The notes under the pieces: model-generated | The model's database searches: none | Told to the model about the DNA's origin: nothing | The model's input: only the letters and a program-made list of their open reading frames with translations | Shown here: positions 9,484 to 21,100 of the stretch, piece by piece | Position numbering within the stretch: the stretch's first letter is position 1 | Layout: each line of letters opens with the position of its first letter | Program-made: the position numbers and the translations under genes | From: Apostichopus parvimensis | Lineage: Eukaryota; Echinodermata; Holothuroidea; Aspidochirotida; Stichopodidae | Assembly: GCA_000934455.1 (NCBI GenBank) | Contig: KN886025.1 | Span: 8,142 to 34,038 of the forward strand | Direction: 5' to 3' | DNA: 25,897 bases

Positions 9484-9745
9484 AGGTGACGTCACGTCGC
9501 AAAATCCGTTCCTTACCAGTTTCAGTTGTCTATTGTTACGTTTGTAAGTGGGCGCGCGGCAGATACGCCGTGAAGTGTATTACTTTGTCGCCCAGTGTGC
9601 TAGATGCATATGCGCGTCTCCTACACTTCCAACACGCCAATATAGGTCAAGCCAGCCCACGGGCGCGCCGAACATGTACGTTTTTAATAGTATGGTTGTT
9701 TGCAGAGCGTTCGTATACACTATAATACCGGAAATCAACTTGCGC
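9484..9745. promoter_or_regulatory. CpG-rich block in gene B intron 1 (possible alternative promoter or insertion)
   Basis: The block is clearly richer in GC and CpG than its flanks (GTGGGCGCGCGGCAGATACG, GGGCGCGCCG). It holds a perfect TGACGTCA at about 9486, an ETS-like CCGGAAAT near 9728 and a donor-like GTTT|GTAAGT at 9544. A 92-codon open frame here has no recognisable features and is not called as a gene. Confidence 0.35.
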
Positions 9746-9844
9746 ATTCGGCTGCCTTAGTTGGTCTTTTCCTAATACGACACATTATGTACATATCGCC
9801 TTCTCTTTTAGTGAAAATGTCAAGTATCTAGGGCCAAGGCGATA

Positions 9845-9959
9845 CAAAAGATTTCCGCTCTTGTCTGGTGGTGGGTGTTTTATTGTCAAAGATATCTATT
9901 GCTTCAAGACGCACTAAAAATCTCCGCTTTGGTCTAGCTTGTAGGTGTATGTACATTGT
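9845..9959 (+). repeat. Short imperfect direct repeat
   Basis: Two segments about 70 bp apart are related: AAAAGATTTCCGCTCTTGTC (from about 9846) and TAAAAATCTCCGCTTTGGTC (from about 9914). Each is followed by a GT-rich GTGGGTGTTTTATTGT or GTAGGTGTATGTACATTGT stretch. It is probably debris of a mobile element next to the LINE remnant. Confidence 0.4.
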
Positions 9960-10013
9960 GCACGGCTGTCTAAATACGCGGCAATTAATGTTTTATCCAC
10001 GCAAAAGGTTTAA

Positions 10014-10280
10014 TTGAAACCAATGAAACCAACCAATGAAATCAACCAAACACCTTGGTCATCCATAGTCGCACATAGAAGATTGAGATTTTTCGGTCAT
10101 GTAGCAAGACTCCAGGAGGACGCTCCAGCAAAGGTTGCTTTAAGAGAAGCATTGACACATACTGCTAAACCAGTAGGAAGGCCCGTGGTTACCTTGCTTG
10201 GAAAAATAAAGTCACAATTTAAGGACGTTAACATTAACAATTGCGAGGAAGCACAAGATCGTGATACGTGGCGGAGGTAA
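10014..10280 (+). mobile_element. 3' fragment of a LINE-type reverse transcriptase ORF
   Basis: The frame contains HRRLRFFGHVARLQEDAPAK, then a GRP triplet (KPVGRPVVT) and an ending QDRDTWRR. This order (RRLRWFGHV ... GRPxxTW ... DRxxWR) is the usual C-terminal tail of many non-LTR retrotransposon reverse-transcriptase proteins in animals. Nothing of the polymerase or endonuclease domains is seen upstream, so it is a truncated remnant. The clade cannot be assigned. Confidence 0.65.
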
Positions 10281-10502
10281 ATCACTGAGCATGTCGGATA
10301 GACGAGACTCAACTTACTACTAAAAGCTTTAATTCAGGTCAATAACTGATTCGGCCGCAGTGCGCCAAAGAACACTCATCTTTGATTTTTGGCCACCTTT
10401 TATTACCTTAAAATACCAAAACATTCACGTGATGGATCTCTCTGTAGTAATTGGGTGATACAATAGCTGTACATTTCTGGCCAGGGACTAAGGCGCGGGG
10501 GA

Positions 10503-10804
10503 CAGGGGCGTAGCCAAGGGGGGGGGGGGCGAAAATGTAGAAAAATTTTCAGAGCCGTAGATACGGCATTGCATACTATCTAAGCGTAGGCCACCATGGT
10601 TGGCGCGAAGCGTACAAGAAAATGTTGGCTGAAAATACCTCCCAGATCGCTGGAAATGGCACTTCCCAGGCCTTGTAAGTTGCATCTTAGCATTTTCTCT
10701 TTTGAAATTACTAGCGATATCATAAAAACATTAAAAAAAAATTTAAAAAATATGCTCAAGGGGGGGCGGCTGCCCCCTTCGCCCCCCCCTTGGCTACACG
10801 CCTG
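10503..10804. mobile_element. Non-autonomous hAT-type element (MITE) with 8-bp target-site duplication
   Basis: A 302-bp element. Its ends are inverted repeats: CAGGGGCGTAGCCAAGGGG on the left and, reverse-complemented, CAGGCGTGTAGCCAAGGGG on the right, two mismatches. The exact 8-bp direct repeat GCGGGGGA flanks it at 10495-10502 and 10805-10812. Ends beginning CAG and 8-bp duplications are typical of the hAT superfamily. The interior has no transposase; short ORFs crossing it are not genes. It lies in intron 1 of gene B. Confidence 0.85.
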
Positions 10805-10812
10805 GCGGGGGA

Positions 10813-11600
10813 GGAGGGTGATAGGAATGTTATATGAGTTTATGGGAGAGTATGGGGTATGTGGGAGAGGCTATGTTTTGGGGTGTCATACAGGGATTTG
10901 CAGGATGTGTAAAGGGATGATGCTGAGTTAAGACAGCAGGGGAATGGCGGAGTTGCTGGGATGGGGTACTTTACTGTGGTAGGGGGAATGGGATGTGGTT
11001 TGGTAGTTACTATGGAAACAATATTGGGTTGGGAAGGGGGTTAATGTAGTGATTAAAACTGAAGTTTAGTGGGAACTGTAGTACAATATAGGGATGTCTT
11101 TGTTAAGGTAAGGGTCATTGGGAGATGTGACATATAATGATAGAGGAATTGATAGTGTGATTGGAATGTTTGTCATTTATACTGGTTGTGAGGGAGAGAG
11201 GGACGCAGGCATGGTGGAAGGGGTTCTTGGCAGCTATGTGTGATTCATTAGATGGTTAGAATGGTAGGGTGGTGTGATGGATGAAATATTGTGCTTCCAA
11301 TGGGAGCAGTATGAAACAAGATGTTTAGTGCCTATGGGTGTTTAAACAGGTGTGACAGGATCAGTAGATTGGTTATAAAGCAAGGGGTAAATGTGATAGA
11401 GGCTATGATGGGGTGAGGAAATGGCACATGCATTATGTGATGGAATGGCTGTTGGTTGATGTGATTGCATATGTGATCACAGATAGGTTAGGGACAATAA
11501 GACAGTGTCTTCAGTGGGGGGGGGGGTGATGAGAGATGTGATGACTGATGTGAAGGACCAATTTAGTCCAAGGTTGTTGGAGGTACCTGTGTTACAACTA
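10813..11600 (+). other. Strongly G-over-C skewed intronic stretch
   Basis: For nearly 800 bp the plus strand is rich in G, A and T but poor in C. For example, 10861-10920 holds about 24 G and 4 C. Degenerate GGGATGTG / GATGTGAT words recur, and a G11-type run lies near 11515-11526. It begins right at the MITE's right duplication. No gene is seen. Confidence 0.6.
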
Positions 11601-11971
11601 TAATGGGTTGTAGTGTTAGAATTGAGTGAGCTGGCAGAATATCAGTAAGTATGATTCAATGAGTAACATTGTTTACAATTTCCCAGTTTTCTGTTATTCC
11701 ATCAGTTACTCATTGAAACTTGAATTTAGTAGTTTTTGGGAAACTTGTAACATAACCTTTATTTCCAGAAAATCTTTATACATTTGATAAATGCCTGGGT
11801 CTTGTTTTAATGACTACAAAGAGAATTTTAGTTAAAAGCAAGGAAGTAATTTTAATATAATAACCTAACATTTTAAAATACATTTCAAACCTTGCTCTAT
11901 TTATCAAATCACCATGGTTACAACTTCAAAAAGGTTGTATACCATTTGATATTTTTTTTTTACTTCTTCAG
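11601..11971. other. Gene B intron 1, distal part
   Basis: AT-rich, ending in the T-rich tract of the acceptor at 11971. Contains two copies of ATTCAATGAGTAAC / its reverse complement GTTACTCATTGAA (about 11653 and 11704), a small inverted repeat. Confidence 0.55.
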
Positions 11972-12100
11972 AATGGATGATTTCGATTTATCCACCTTTA
12001 CAAATAACCCAAGGCCCCGAAGATTGCCAGGACTCGGGGCTGACTCTCCTCCGACACTCGGAAGAGCAAAACTGGCACCAATTACAGGCAGCAGCAGCTT
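11972..12100 (+). CDS. Gene B coding exon 1 (start codon at 11973)
   Basis: The acceptor TTTTTTTTACTTCTTCAG has a strong pyrimidine tract. The ATG follows one base later and, after splicing to the 5' exon, has context GAAAATGG, which is strong. It encodes MDDFDLSTFTNNPRPRR and ends GSSS plus two bases of Leu at a CTT|GTGAGT donor (phase 2). Confidence 0.8.
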
Positions 12101-15100
12101 GTGAGTTTAATAATTTAATTTATATTGTTAAACTCCCTATAAAGTAGAATACTTATATTGTACGTAATTTATAACATAAATGACCGGGTAAAGAAAGAAT
12201 TCATCTCCACTGGTCCATCTTCCCGACCCCCACCAAACCCCCACACCTTCCCCCTCCCCCTGCCTATGCGATCCTGCCACACTATTGCCACACTGAATCA
12301 CCTTTCTTGTCCTGATCAATCCCTCACTAACCTTTGGGGGTTGACATTTACTCTTTCAAGATTGAAGCTTCCTTAGTTAGGCCAGACATAGTCAATACTA
12401 AATTTAAACATTGTTATCTTTATTGTGAGTCAGGGTAAATAAATAAGATACCAATTGTATGTGTCATGTTTTTTATATTTACGGCGCATTGTCTGTAATA
12501 TTTTTACAATAATCCACCTGATACGACCTTACAGATGTACTCTCAAGGATCTTTGGTGTATGTCTTCTTTTGAATGAACATTTTGTGAACAAATCTGCCA
12601 TGCCAGCGACCTCTGGAATAGAAGTGATTGCTTTCTGGGGGTGTCAGTAAGAAGCCACAGTACCTCGCATAGCATGTAAAGAGGGCTATGGCTATATGGG
12701 GATCACCACCAACTAAAGGTTGGATAGCTCGTTGGTAGAGTGCTGGGCTTGTAACCCAGAGGTCACTGGTTTGAATACCATTCTAGCCATAAATTTCTCT
12801 GCTCTTTATCCAAGAATAAAATATATAAGCAAACAGGGTGAGTAATGTCAGAGTTGAAGCACATTTTAACATTCAATGACAGACTATGGTTCCTATCCCC
12901 CTCTCTATAACATGAAGTGCCAGATTGGATGGTAGGGAAGTAACATCGTCAAATAATTAAAAACTATTTTCAATCCCCAACGGCTAATATGCCATCCAAG
13001 TCTTCAAACCTATCAACTAATTTCTTTTTAGGGCAAATGCACCAAAGCTTGGGCCTATCACCAAACAAACCTCACCACGCAGCACTGGACCATTCAGCAC
13101 ACCAGGTATTAAAGAAATTATTTGATATTTGATAACCCCAAACGACCCAAAAATGATAATATTATGGTCAGTGGACACCTCCACCCCAATCCACAATAAG
13201 AACCAGGTCCATATCCAGGAGAGTGTGTGTGTGGGGGGGGGGGGGGTATAAACCAAAGTATGATGTACAACAGCTTAAATGTACAGACCTAATTACAAAC
13301 CTAATGTATAGCTTAAATATGCCTCAGAATGCACCATTACAATTCTAATAACTTAATTTTCCTGAAGGAAACCACCCCCCCCCTTTCCTACATGTGAGTT
13401 TGATTCAACAACCTCAGGGTCACACACCCATCTGTGTATTAAGTATCCTGCAGCATATTTTCCGAAAAGTCCAAAAATTAAAAAAATATTAAATCTGGCA
13501 CGAAATATAAAATGATACAAACAATATAAGTGATGAAAACAAGTTATGAAGGTCGTGAATTTCCAGTGAAGAAAAGATCAGTGGCGAGTGAAAGTTCCAA
13601 GGAAAAACTTGTATTGCCAGTAGGATATGTATAACAAACACCTGAGTGACCGATATTGCCAATATTGGTTGATACATTTAAAAGCATACCAGTAATTGGT
13701 GTAACACTAGTACGGATGTCACTCCTTATTAACGTTTGCCAGTCGTGATAGATATATCATAAGCAGTAGGAAAACTTACTCTGTAGGTTATGGTACATAT
13801 AAAACATTTTGTCCCCTTTAGACAGAGTGCTCTACATAATACATGAGAAAAATGTATTTTTCTCAATCAACCAAGAGATGTTTTTAACAAAGATAGGAAA
13901 TACAGCATTTGTTTGTTAATAGCAGCAAAAACATTGCATGAACTCCACACTGACTACACAGTATAAGTTTACCCCTCAAGCTTTGAGTCAATATTTTAAG
14001 TAAATGTGTTTTAATAACAGTTAACTTGTGAAGACTGTGTAGCATATCTACCAAAAGTCCCTTTTTCGCTTCATTTAACCTATGGCTTTAAAGTGTCATT
14101 CTGAAGGACTTCTAATATAACACTATTTAGCCGCTGAAGTCATCCTTACAGGTCTGACCCAAACCTCTCTTCTCATACATTTCTAAGACCAATTTCTCAG
14201 AATTTAATATACTTTATATGTGACTCCTCAATAGGTTCATGGTCAGGCTCCCTGCTATCATCACATGCTGCCGAACAGTCCTCCCTCCAGGGACAGGGAT
14301 TAGGGAGAGAGAACAACCCAAACCTACGACCTGCAGGTGCGGGCAGTTTCAGTCAACAACGCTCGGACATTGCCTCTCTAGGCATACCAACCAATGACCA
14401 AAGCGCACAAATGGGAGATCTGCAGAAGGTCAAAAACCAAGGTAAGTCCTGCTCATCACTTAGTGCCGCATCAAGTCAAGACCTTGGCATTGGAAGATCT
14501 GGCTCCAGCATGGGCAGATTACTAGGGCAGAGGAGGATGCGAAATTCGTCAGAGAGTACCCTGTCTCCCAAAGACTCTGGCACCTCTAGCCTCACAAAGG
14601 CTTCTTCTTTCCTGTTAGATGGTGAAGCTGACAGAAGCAAGGATGTCATGAGGTACCTACCATCATTTTCAAGCCAGTCACTGACATCACCTGGTGAGAA
14701 AAAGAAGACAAAAAAGATCAAATCAAAGCACATGAAAGATGATGATGATGCAATCTTGGCTCTACTTGGTGATTTCGATGAGGAGGATGAAATAGAAATC
14801 ACCCCCAGAAAGAAGTCAAAGGAAGAGCGGCGACAAATGGGCAGGAGGCAGTCAACAGAAGCTCCGTCATCAAATGCATTGTCATTGAGCAATGCACCTT
14901 CTCTCGGGTCAGGCACTTCTTTGTTGCTATCAAAGGCAACCCCAGTCAAACCCAAAGCTGGAAATACAAAGCAGCCACCAACAGCTAACAGGGATCTACT
15001 GGTCAGGGGGGAAGATGTGAAGGCAACAAGGATGGAAAGCACAACTTCACCAGCAAAGCCATTTAATCAACAAGCGCCATTACAACCTTTATCATCTCCA

Positions 15101-18100
15101 AGGCCTCCTCCACAGAAGCCATATCAATCAACCGATGGCTCGCAGCTTTCTCTTACACGCTCAAGAAAGCAGTTGGTCAATACTAAACCTCTTTTTGTCG
15201 ACGGAGCAGACACAACTGGTGCATTGGCAAGTAAGAAAGATACAATGACCAGTAAAATTCATGCCTTGAAAGCCCGGCAAAACAACGCAGCAGCTACAAA
15301 TGTATGTGATGCTGCTGCACTAAGGCCTGAAGCAAAGACAACACAGGCAAAGCAACAAACAGGTCAACCTACAAACAAACGAGCACTCTATGATGCAATG
15401 GTTTCACAGATTGCCAAAGAGATGGATAATGCTGACAATAAGAAAGTCACTGGACATTATGGAAAAGACTACAACATGAAATCCAGGGAAGATGAGGTTG
15501 AGGACAACATTACAGAAGAGATTGAAGGATCCATTCCAGAAGAAATTGATGATGAAGCATGCAGCGGCAATGAGGTGACACATTTTGGAAACAATGCCAC
15601 CAACTGCGTAACGGAAAGATCCAACATATTCTCATTCTCTGCGAAAGGTAGTGGGAGCAAGGACCATAAGCCTAAGGAGATCGATACAGATGAAGTCGAA
15701 AGTATCGAAGAGGAAATTGAAGAATCCATTGCTGAAGAAATTACAGACTTATGTCAAAGCATGTCAAGCAAAAAATCTTCCAAATCTGTGAACTCAGCAT
15801 ATTCTGATGACACCTTTAACAGTGATGATGACGGTGATTCCTGCAAATCTGGAAGCATTCCTGAAGAGATTATTGTTGAATCCATTGCCGAAGAGATAAG
15901 TGAAGAAGATATTCCAACTGCAGATGAAGCAAGTATTAAAACACACTCATCTCTACAGAAGTCTCATTCTGAAGTATCATTTGAGAGTGATTCCATTCTG
16001 GACATGCTTGAAGACCTAGTTCCAGAGAAAAATGGAAAGGATGAAATATATAAACCATCTACCATCAAAGGAGTGTCAAGAATCGCTAAAGATCCCTTCG
16101 GGGTCAAGGAGACACATCACAGCAAAGATGAATCAGAGAGCATTCCAGAAGATATTTCAGAATCTACTGCTGAGGAAATTAGTGTTGAAGACATTTCTGG
16201 AAATGACGGAGGATGGGACTCAGAGGGTGAGTCAGACAAGTGTAGTATGACCTCCATAAAGTGTGAAGCAACTCAAGAAGCAAGTCGACACTCACAACAA
16301 AGTTTTGAAGATAGTTCTTCCGCTATTCCTGAAGAAATTGAAGAATCTGTTGTCAAGGAACTGAGCATACAAGATATCAAACACGCAAAGAGTGGGGCTA
16401 CTGAAAACAACAGGAGTAGCAATAGAAGCAATAGTGGAAGTAGTAGTGGAAGTCGAAGCAGAAGTCCCAGCAGTAGAAGTCGCAGCATTAGTAAGAGCCG
16501 CAGTGAAAGCTGGAGCTCTAGCAGAAGCTGCAGCAGTAGCAGAACTTCTGGTGAAAGTGGTCATAAAAGCAACAGTGGTAGCCAGAACTCTAGTAAAAGT
16601 GGACATCAAAGCCGCAATAGAAGCCGAAGCTCTAGCAGCAGTAGTGAAAGTGATCATCGAAACCACATTGCAAGTTGGAGCTGTAGCAGAAGCAGCAGTG
16701 AAAGCAGCAAATATGAAAAAGGCGGTCATGTAAGTCGAAACCGTAGCCGTGGCAAAAGCAGAAACAGTAAGGAAAGCATAAGATCAGGCAGAAGTCATGG
16801 AAGAGGTATTGGAAATCATAGCAGATCCAATAGTGAAAGCAGAAACCATAACGAAAGTGGTCATGAAAGTCACAGTGGACGCCAGAGCCGTAGCAGAAGC
16901 AGTAGCGGAAGCCACAGCGGTAGCAGACACTATGAAAGGAGTGGTCATAAAAGTAATCTGCACCATAGCAGTAGTGATAGCATTAGCTGTGACAAGAGTG
17001 GACATGGTAGCCAAAGTGTAAGCTCTAGCTCCACTACAGTTAGTAGTGAAAGCAACCCAAGGAAGCAAGCACCAAGCCAAAACACTATTACACCTACAGA
17101 CAAGACTAATGGTACACCAGCTGCAAAACACTCATCTGCCACAAACTTGACAAAAGACATTCTACCATTTCCCGACAAAGCTAAACAACCAGAAAATCAC
17201 TACAAATCATCACAAATAAACGAGACAACAAGAAAAGAGAAAGATGTACTTCAGAAAGAGACAGATAATTGCTCAGATTCCTGTAGCCAAAATAAACATG
17301 AAAATGCATCCATGTTATACAGAATGATGTTTAAATTGGATAAAACTGCAGAAGAGGATGAGGTAGCAACAGGAACTTGTAAAGATGGTGTCTTGACAGC
17401 AAGTACCACAAGCAACCTCAAATCTGCAGACAAGATCCAAGACAAATCAGCTACAAGCAACCAACTTATAACTTACTTCTCAAGTGATGCTCAAGAAGAT
17501 CCCCAAAATGCTAACAAAACAGTGGAGCCAAAGGAAGCAATACAAATGAATGCCAGCAGCTTTTCAGATTTCTCTCCTCAAGACAAAACTGCAGACACAT
17601 CATCAGTGTTCACAGAAATGTGCACCCTGGATAAAACACAGAGAGAGACACAAACTCTTACTGGAATCTGTGAAGATGCTACTTCCAAAACAAGTTCTAT
17701 AAGCGTAGAAAAACTGTCATCCGATAATGTATCATCATTTTGGGATGGATTCTCTGTTGATGAAAAGATTGAGATAAAGCAAAAGTCTATTGAGTCTTGG
17801 GTGAAAGACAGCACACATTCACTGTGTGCTGCTAACTCTACATCAGCAGATAGCATTGCCGCTAGCAACCAAACAGGCAAGTCAGACTGTGATACAAAGG
17901 ACGCAACACCACCATCATCACCAACACATGACATTCTCTCAAACAAGAAACCAGCCAAATCAATGATTAATGCAGGAGAACAGGAGCACCCATCTGGAAC
18001 AAGTGAGAAAATTCTCTCAGGCAACCTACCAACCAAATCAAAGGAACCATCAACTGCATACACAGATAACATCCTCTCCAGCAAACAACCAGCCATATCA

Positions 18101-21100
18101 GAGTGTCCTGAAAGAGAAAAGAATCAACCATCTGCTGAATTGGATGAGACCCATCAAGAGGAACAGATTAGTAGCAAGTCTCCAGACAGCCAAGCCTCCA
18201 GCCACAAACATATGCCACTCAATGATATTCAAAACGATGAGCAGAACATTACCAAAACTTGTGAAGCCAGCCTGAGTGCAGCTGTCCCTAGCAATACCAA
18301 TCAGGATGATACAACTAAACCAGTGAATGCTTTCCTGACCACAACAGAAAATCAGAAAGAGGTGCAAATCAGGAATGAGATCCCTAGCAAATCCAGTGTG
18401 TTCACAGATATATCTGTTGAAAAACCATTGATCATCATGACAAGACCATGTCAAGACAGTCCCACCAAAAAAGCATTGCGTGAAGAAAATGTGCAGGAGA
18501 ACACAAATCCAGACACACAAAAGCATGACAAGACTGTCTTCTATCAAGAGACACAGGTCAATAATGAACAAAACATGACATGTGTGGATACAACTACAGA
18601 TGACCAAAGACAATTAGGCAATACATCAGTGACAAATGAAGCTAGTGTGATTAAGAGTGTTTTTGATGATGAAAAACAGACTGATAACAAAATGTCAAAC
18701 ATGGTCACCAGTGCTTCAGATGAAGTCCACCAGGTCATAACTGTTCCTGATCAAGAGAAACAGATGCCCACTGTGAAGCCATTGACTCCCAGTGCTGCTG
18801 ACGAAAGGAATTATCATGACAACACAGGTATCCATACCAGCAACAGTATAGCAAAAGAACAGGGTCACTACCATGTCAATGAGCAACTTCATGATGCACT
18901 GGTCATTCAAACAAGAGAGGACACCATGGCCACTCTTTGTGTTGAGCTTGGTCTCATTACAAAATCAGCTGACTTTGAAAAATATAAAAGTAGCTTGATC
19001 CAAGCTGAGATCAAGAGAAAGTTTCAAACTGCCTCAGTGTCTACAACAGCGATGCAGGAGGTGATGGATTGTCCTTGTGCAACTCCACACAGCAAGGTCT
19101 CGACTCTAATAACACCCCCACCTTCTGTCTACCAACCAGTGAGAAGACATATACCATCCCCAGCATCCTTTGTTGCAATGGGTACATCAAGTGAGGATAT
19201 TAGAACGTGGAGAAAGCTAGCAAGTTCAGATTTCAGTGGAATCAGCAAACTCTCTACTTGCACACACATTCCACCTCAGTTTGCTGCTTCAAGCAATGCA
19301 ACTTCCAGCATAATGTTTGACTTCTGGAAAGGGTACACTAACAACTACCAACCACATAAGAACATCAGTGGCCAAAGTGACTCAGAAAATAGTCTGATCC
19401 ATACCTTGAAAGAGAATATCACAAATCTGAAAGACAAGAATGGTAAGCAACAGGAAGAGCTTGAAAAAGAAAGAAAAAAGATAAAAGAATTGGAGAAGAA
19501 TCTTTGCAAGTGTCAACATGACATAAAGGAGCAGCAAGTTAGGAACAGCTTTCAGCTGAAACGAATCCAGAAACAGAGTCAGTCCATGGAGACAACTTAC
19601 AAGACACAACTCTCTGTAGCAGAAGGGAAATGCAGGACGGCTAATGAACTACAGCGCATTGAAAAGGAGAAAGATCAAGAATTGATTCAGAACAGCAATA
19701 TCAGAACAGCCTTCATTAGCAAAGAAAAGACAAAACTTGAAGAAAAGAACAGCCATTTGCAGAATGAAGTTGATGCCTTGAAACAGACAAACCAAAAGCA
19801 ACAAAACGACTTGAGTGAGTTAAAACATAACTTTGAAGTAACAAAAGATGCCATGAAAGAACTGACAATTGCCAAAGAGATGTCCCATAAAATGGCAATC
19901 ACATTAGAAGGGGAAATATCAATGGCTCACATTGAAATGAGAGCCAAAGACAGGGAAATTGATGACTGGAAAACCAAGCATGAAGCTATGGTTGATGCTC
20001 TTTCAAAGTTCAAGCAGGACAGCAAGAAGTTTGAGAATAGCCTTACAGAAAGAGACAGACAACTTCAAGAAGCAATCAAGAGAGAATCTGATGCTAACAT
20101 GAAGTATAATCAGCTAGATGAAAGACTGCAAAAAGTACAAAAGGTAAAAAGCAAGGCAAAGACCATCATCACATCATTGCATACCAAATTGACAGGGATG
20201 CAACAATGTAATTTTGACCTCAGAGAAGAGGTTGAAGAATTCAAAGAGAGGAAAGAAAAGAGGGTGGAAGAGTTGCGAGAAGAAAATTGCAAGATTAAAG
20301 AGAGCGAGCAGAAGTTGCAAAGAGAAGTCCTTGACAACCAGCTGAAAGTAAGGGAAATATCAAGAAAGATGGCTGACCTGGAGGCAACTAAATTAACATT
20401 GCAGAGTGAAGTTGACTCTCTGGAAAAAAAGAAAACCATGAGTGATCTCAAGATAGAAAACTGTCAACAGTTGGCAACAGATGCTAAGAGAACCGAAAAT
20501 GAGCTCAGGGCAAGAGTAGATCAGTTACAAGATCACGTTCGCCTGGTACGAAACATGAATAAATTTCTGCAAGATGACAAAGATGAACTTTTCAAGCACA
20601 AGTCTTTGCTGGAATGTCAGCTCTCTCAGGCACAGCATGAGAAAGATGCTCGTTATGAAATACTGGAACGAAAGATGGCTTTTTCAGTGTTAGAGGTAAG
20701 AGGTTTTCTCATGTTTTTTAACACCCTTTGGACCCTCTACTTTCATATGGAGAATCATCAAATAAAGTTCACAAGTATAGTAAACGTATTTATGGTCTTA
20801 AAGTCACATCATCACATAATTCAGTGGAGATATTTCTTACACATTCTTCAAATTAATTCTCACATTGAAGGCAATAATGTGACATGACTTTAAGCTGGTT
20901 AGCAGTATAGACGTTGAATACCTTCATTTGTTTTTGGAAGAAACCAACCACATAATGGGTGATCTAACAGTCATAAAGAGATTAAATTTCCTTAACTAAA
21001 GGAGGATAATTTAAACAATGTTTGTGGATTATTCATCACCTTTAAATACTACAATTTAGTGGTGGTAAACAGCAGTTAATTTGGAAGAGAAATTACAAAT

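Noticed and set aside
9447-9760. Two overlapping open frames of 92 and 70 codons in the CpG-rich block
   Set aside because: No recognisable motif and no splice pattern; CpG-rich DNA tends to lack stop codons.
9761-9790. TAATACGAC, resembling the start of a T7 promoter
   Set aside because: The match covers only the first nine bases and then diverges; expected by chance in AT-rich DNA.
10488-10931. Open frames crossing the MITE on both strands
   Set aside because: They run through terminal inverted repeats and G/C homopolymers of a non-coding element.
14411-14413. ATG as the gene B start codon
   Set aside because: The frame is open 58 codons upstream to an acceptor at 14234 and joins in phase to two upstream exons that begin with a better ATG.
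14476-20451. Several minus-strand open frames of 60-188 codons opposite the large gene B exon
   Set aside because: Antisense shadows of Ser/Glu/Lys-rich coding sequence with unnatural Ser/Leu/Phe composition and no splice signals.
20696-20884. In-frame 63-codon extension of the large gene B exon
   Set aside because: It starts at a consensus GTAAGA donor, the translation changes abruptly to a hydrophobic, non-coiled-coil type, and the next exon joins in phase 0.
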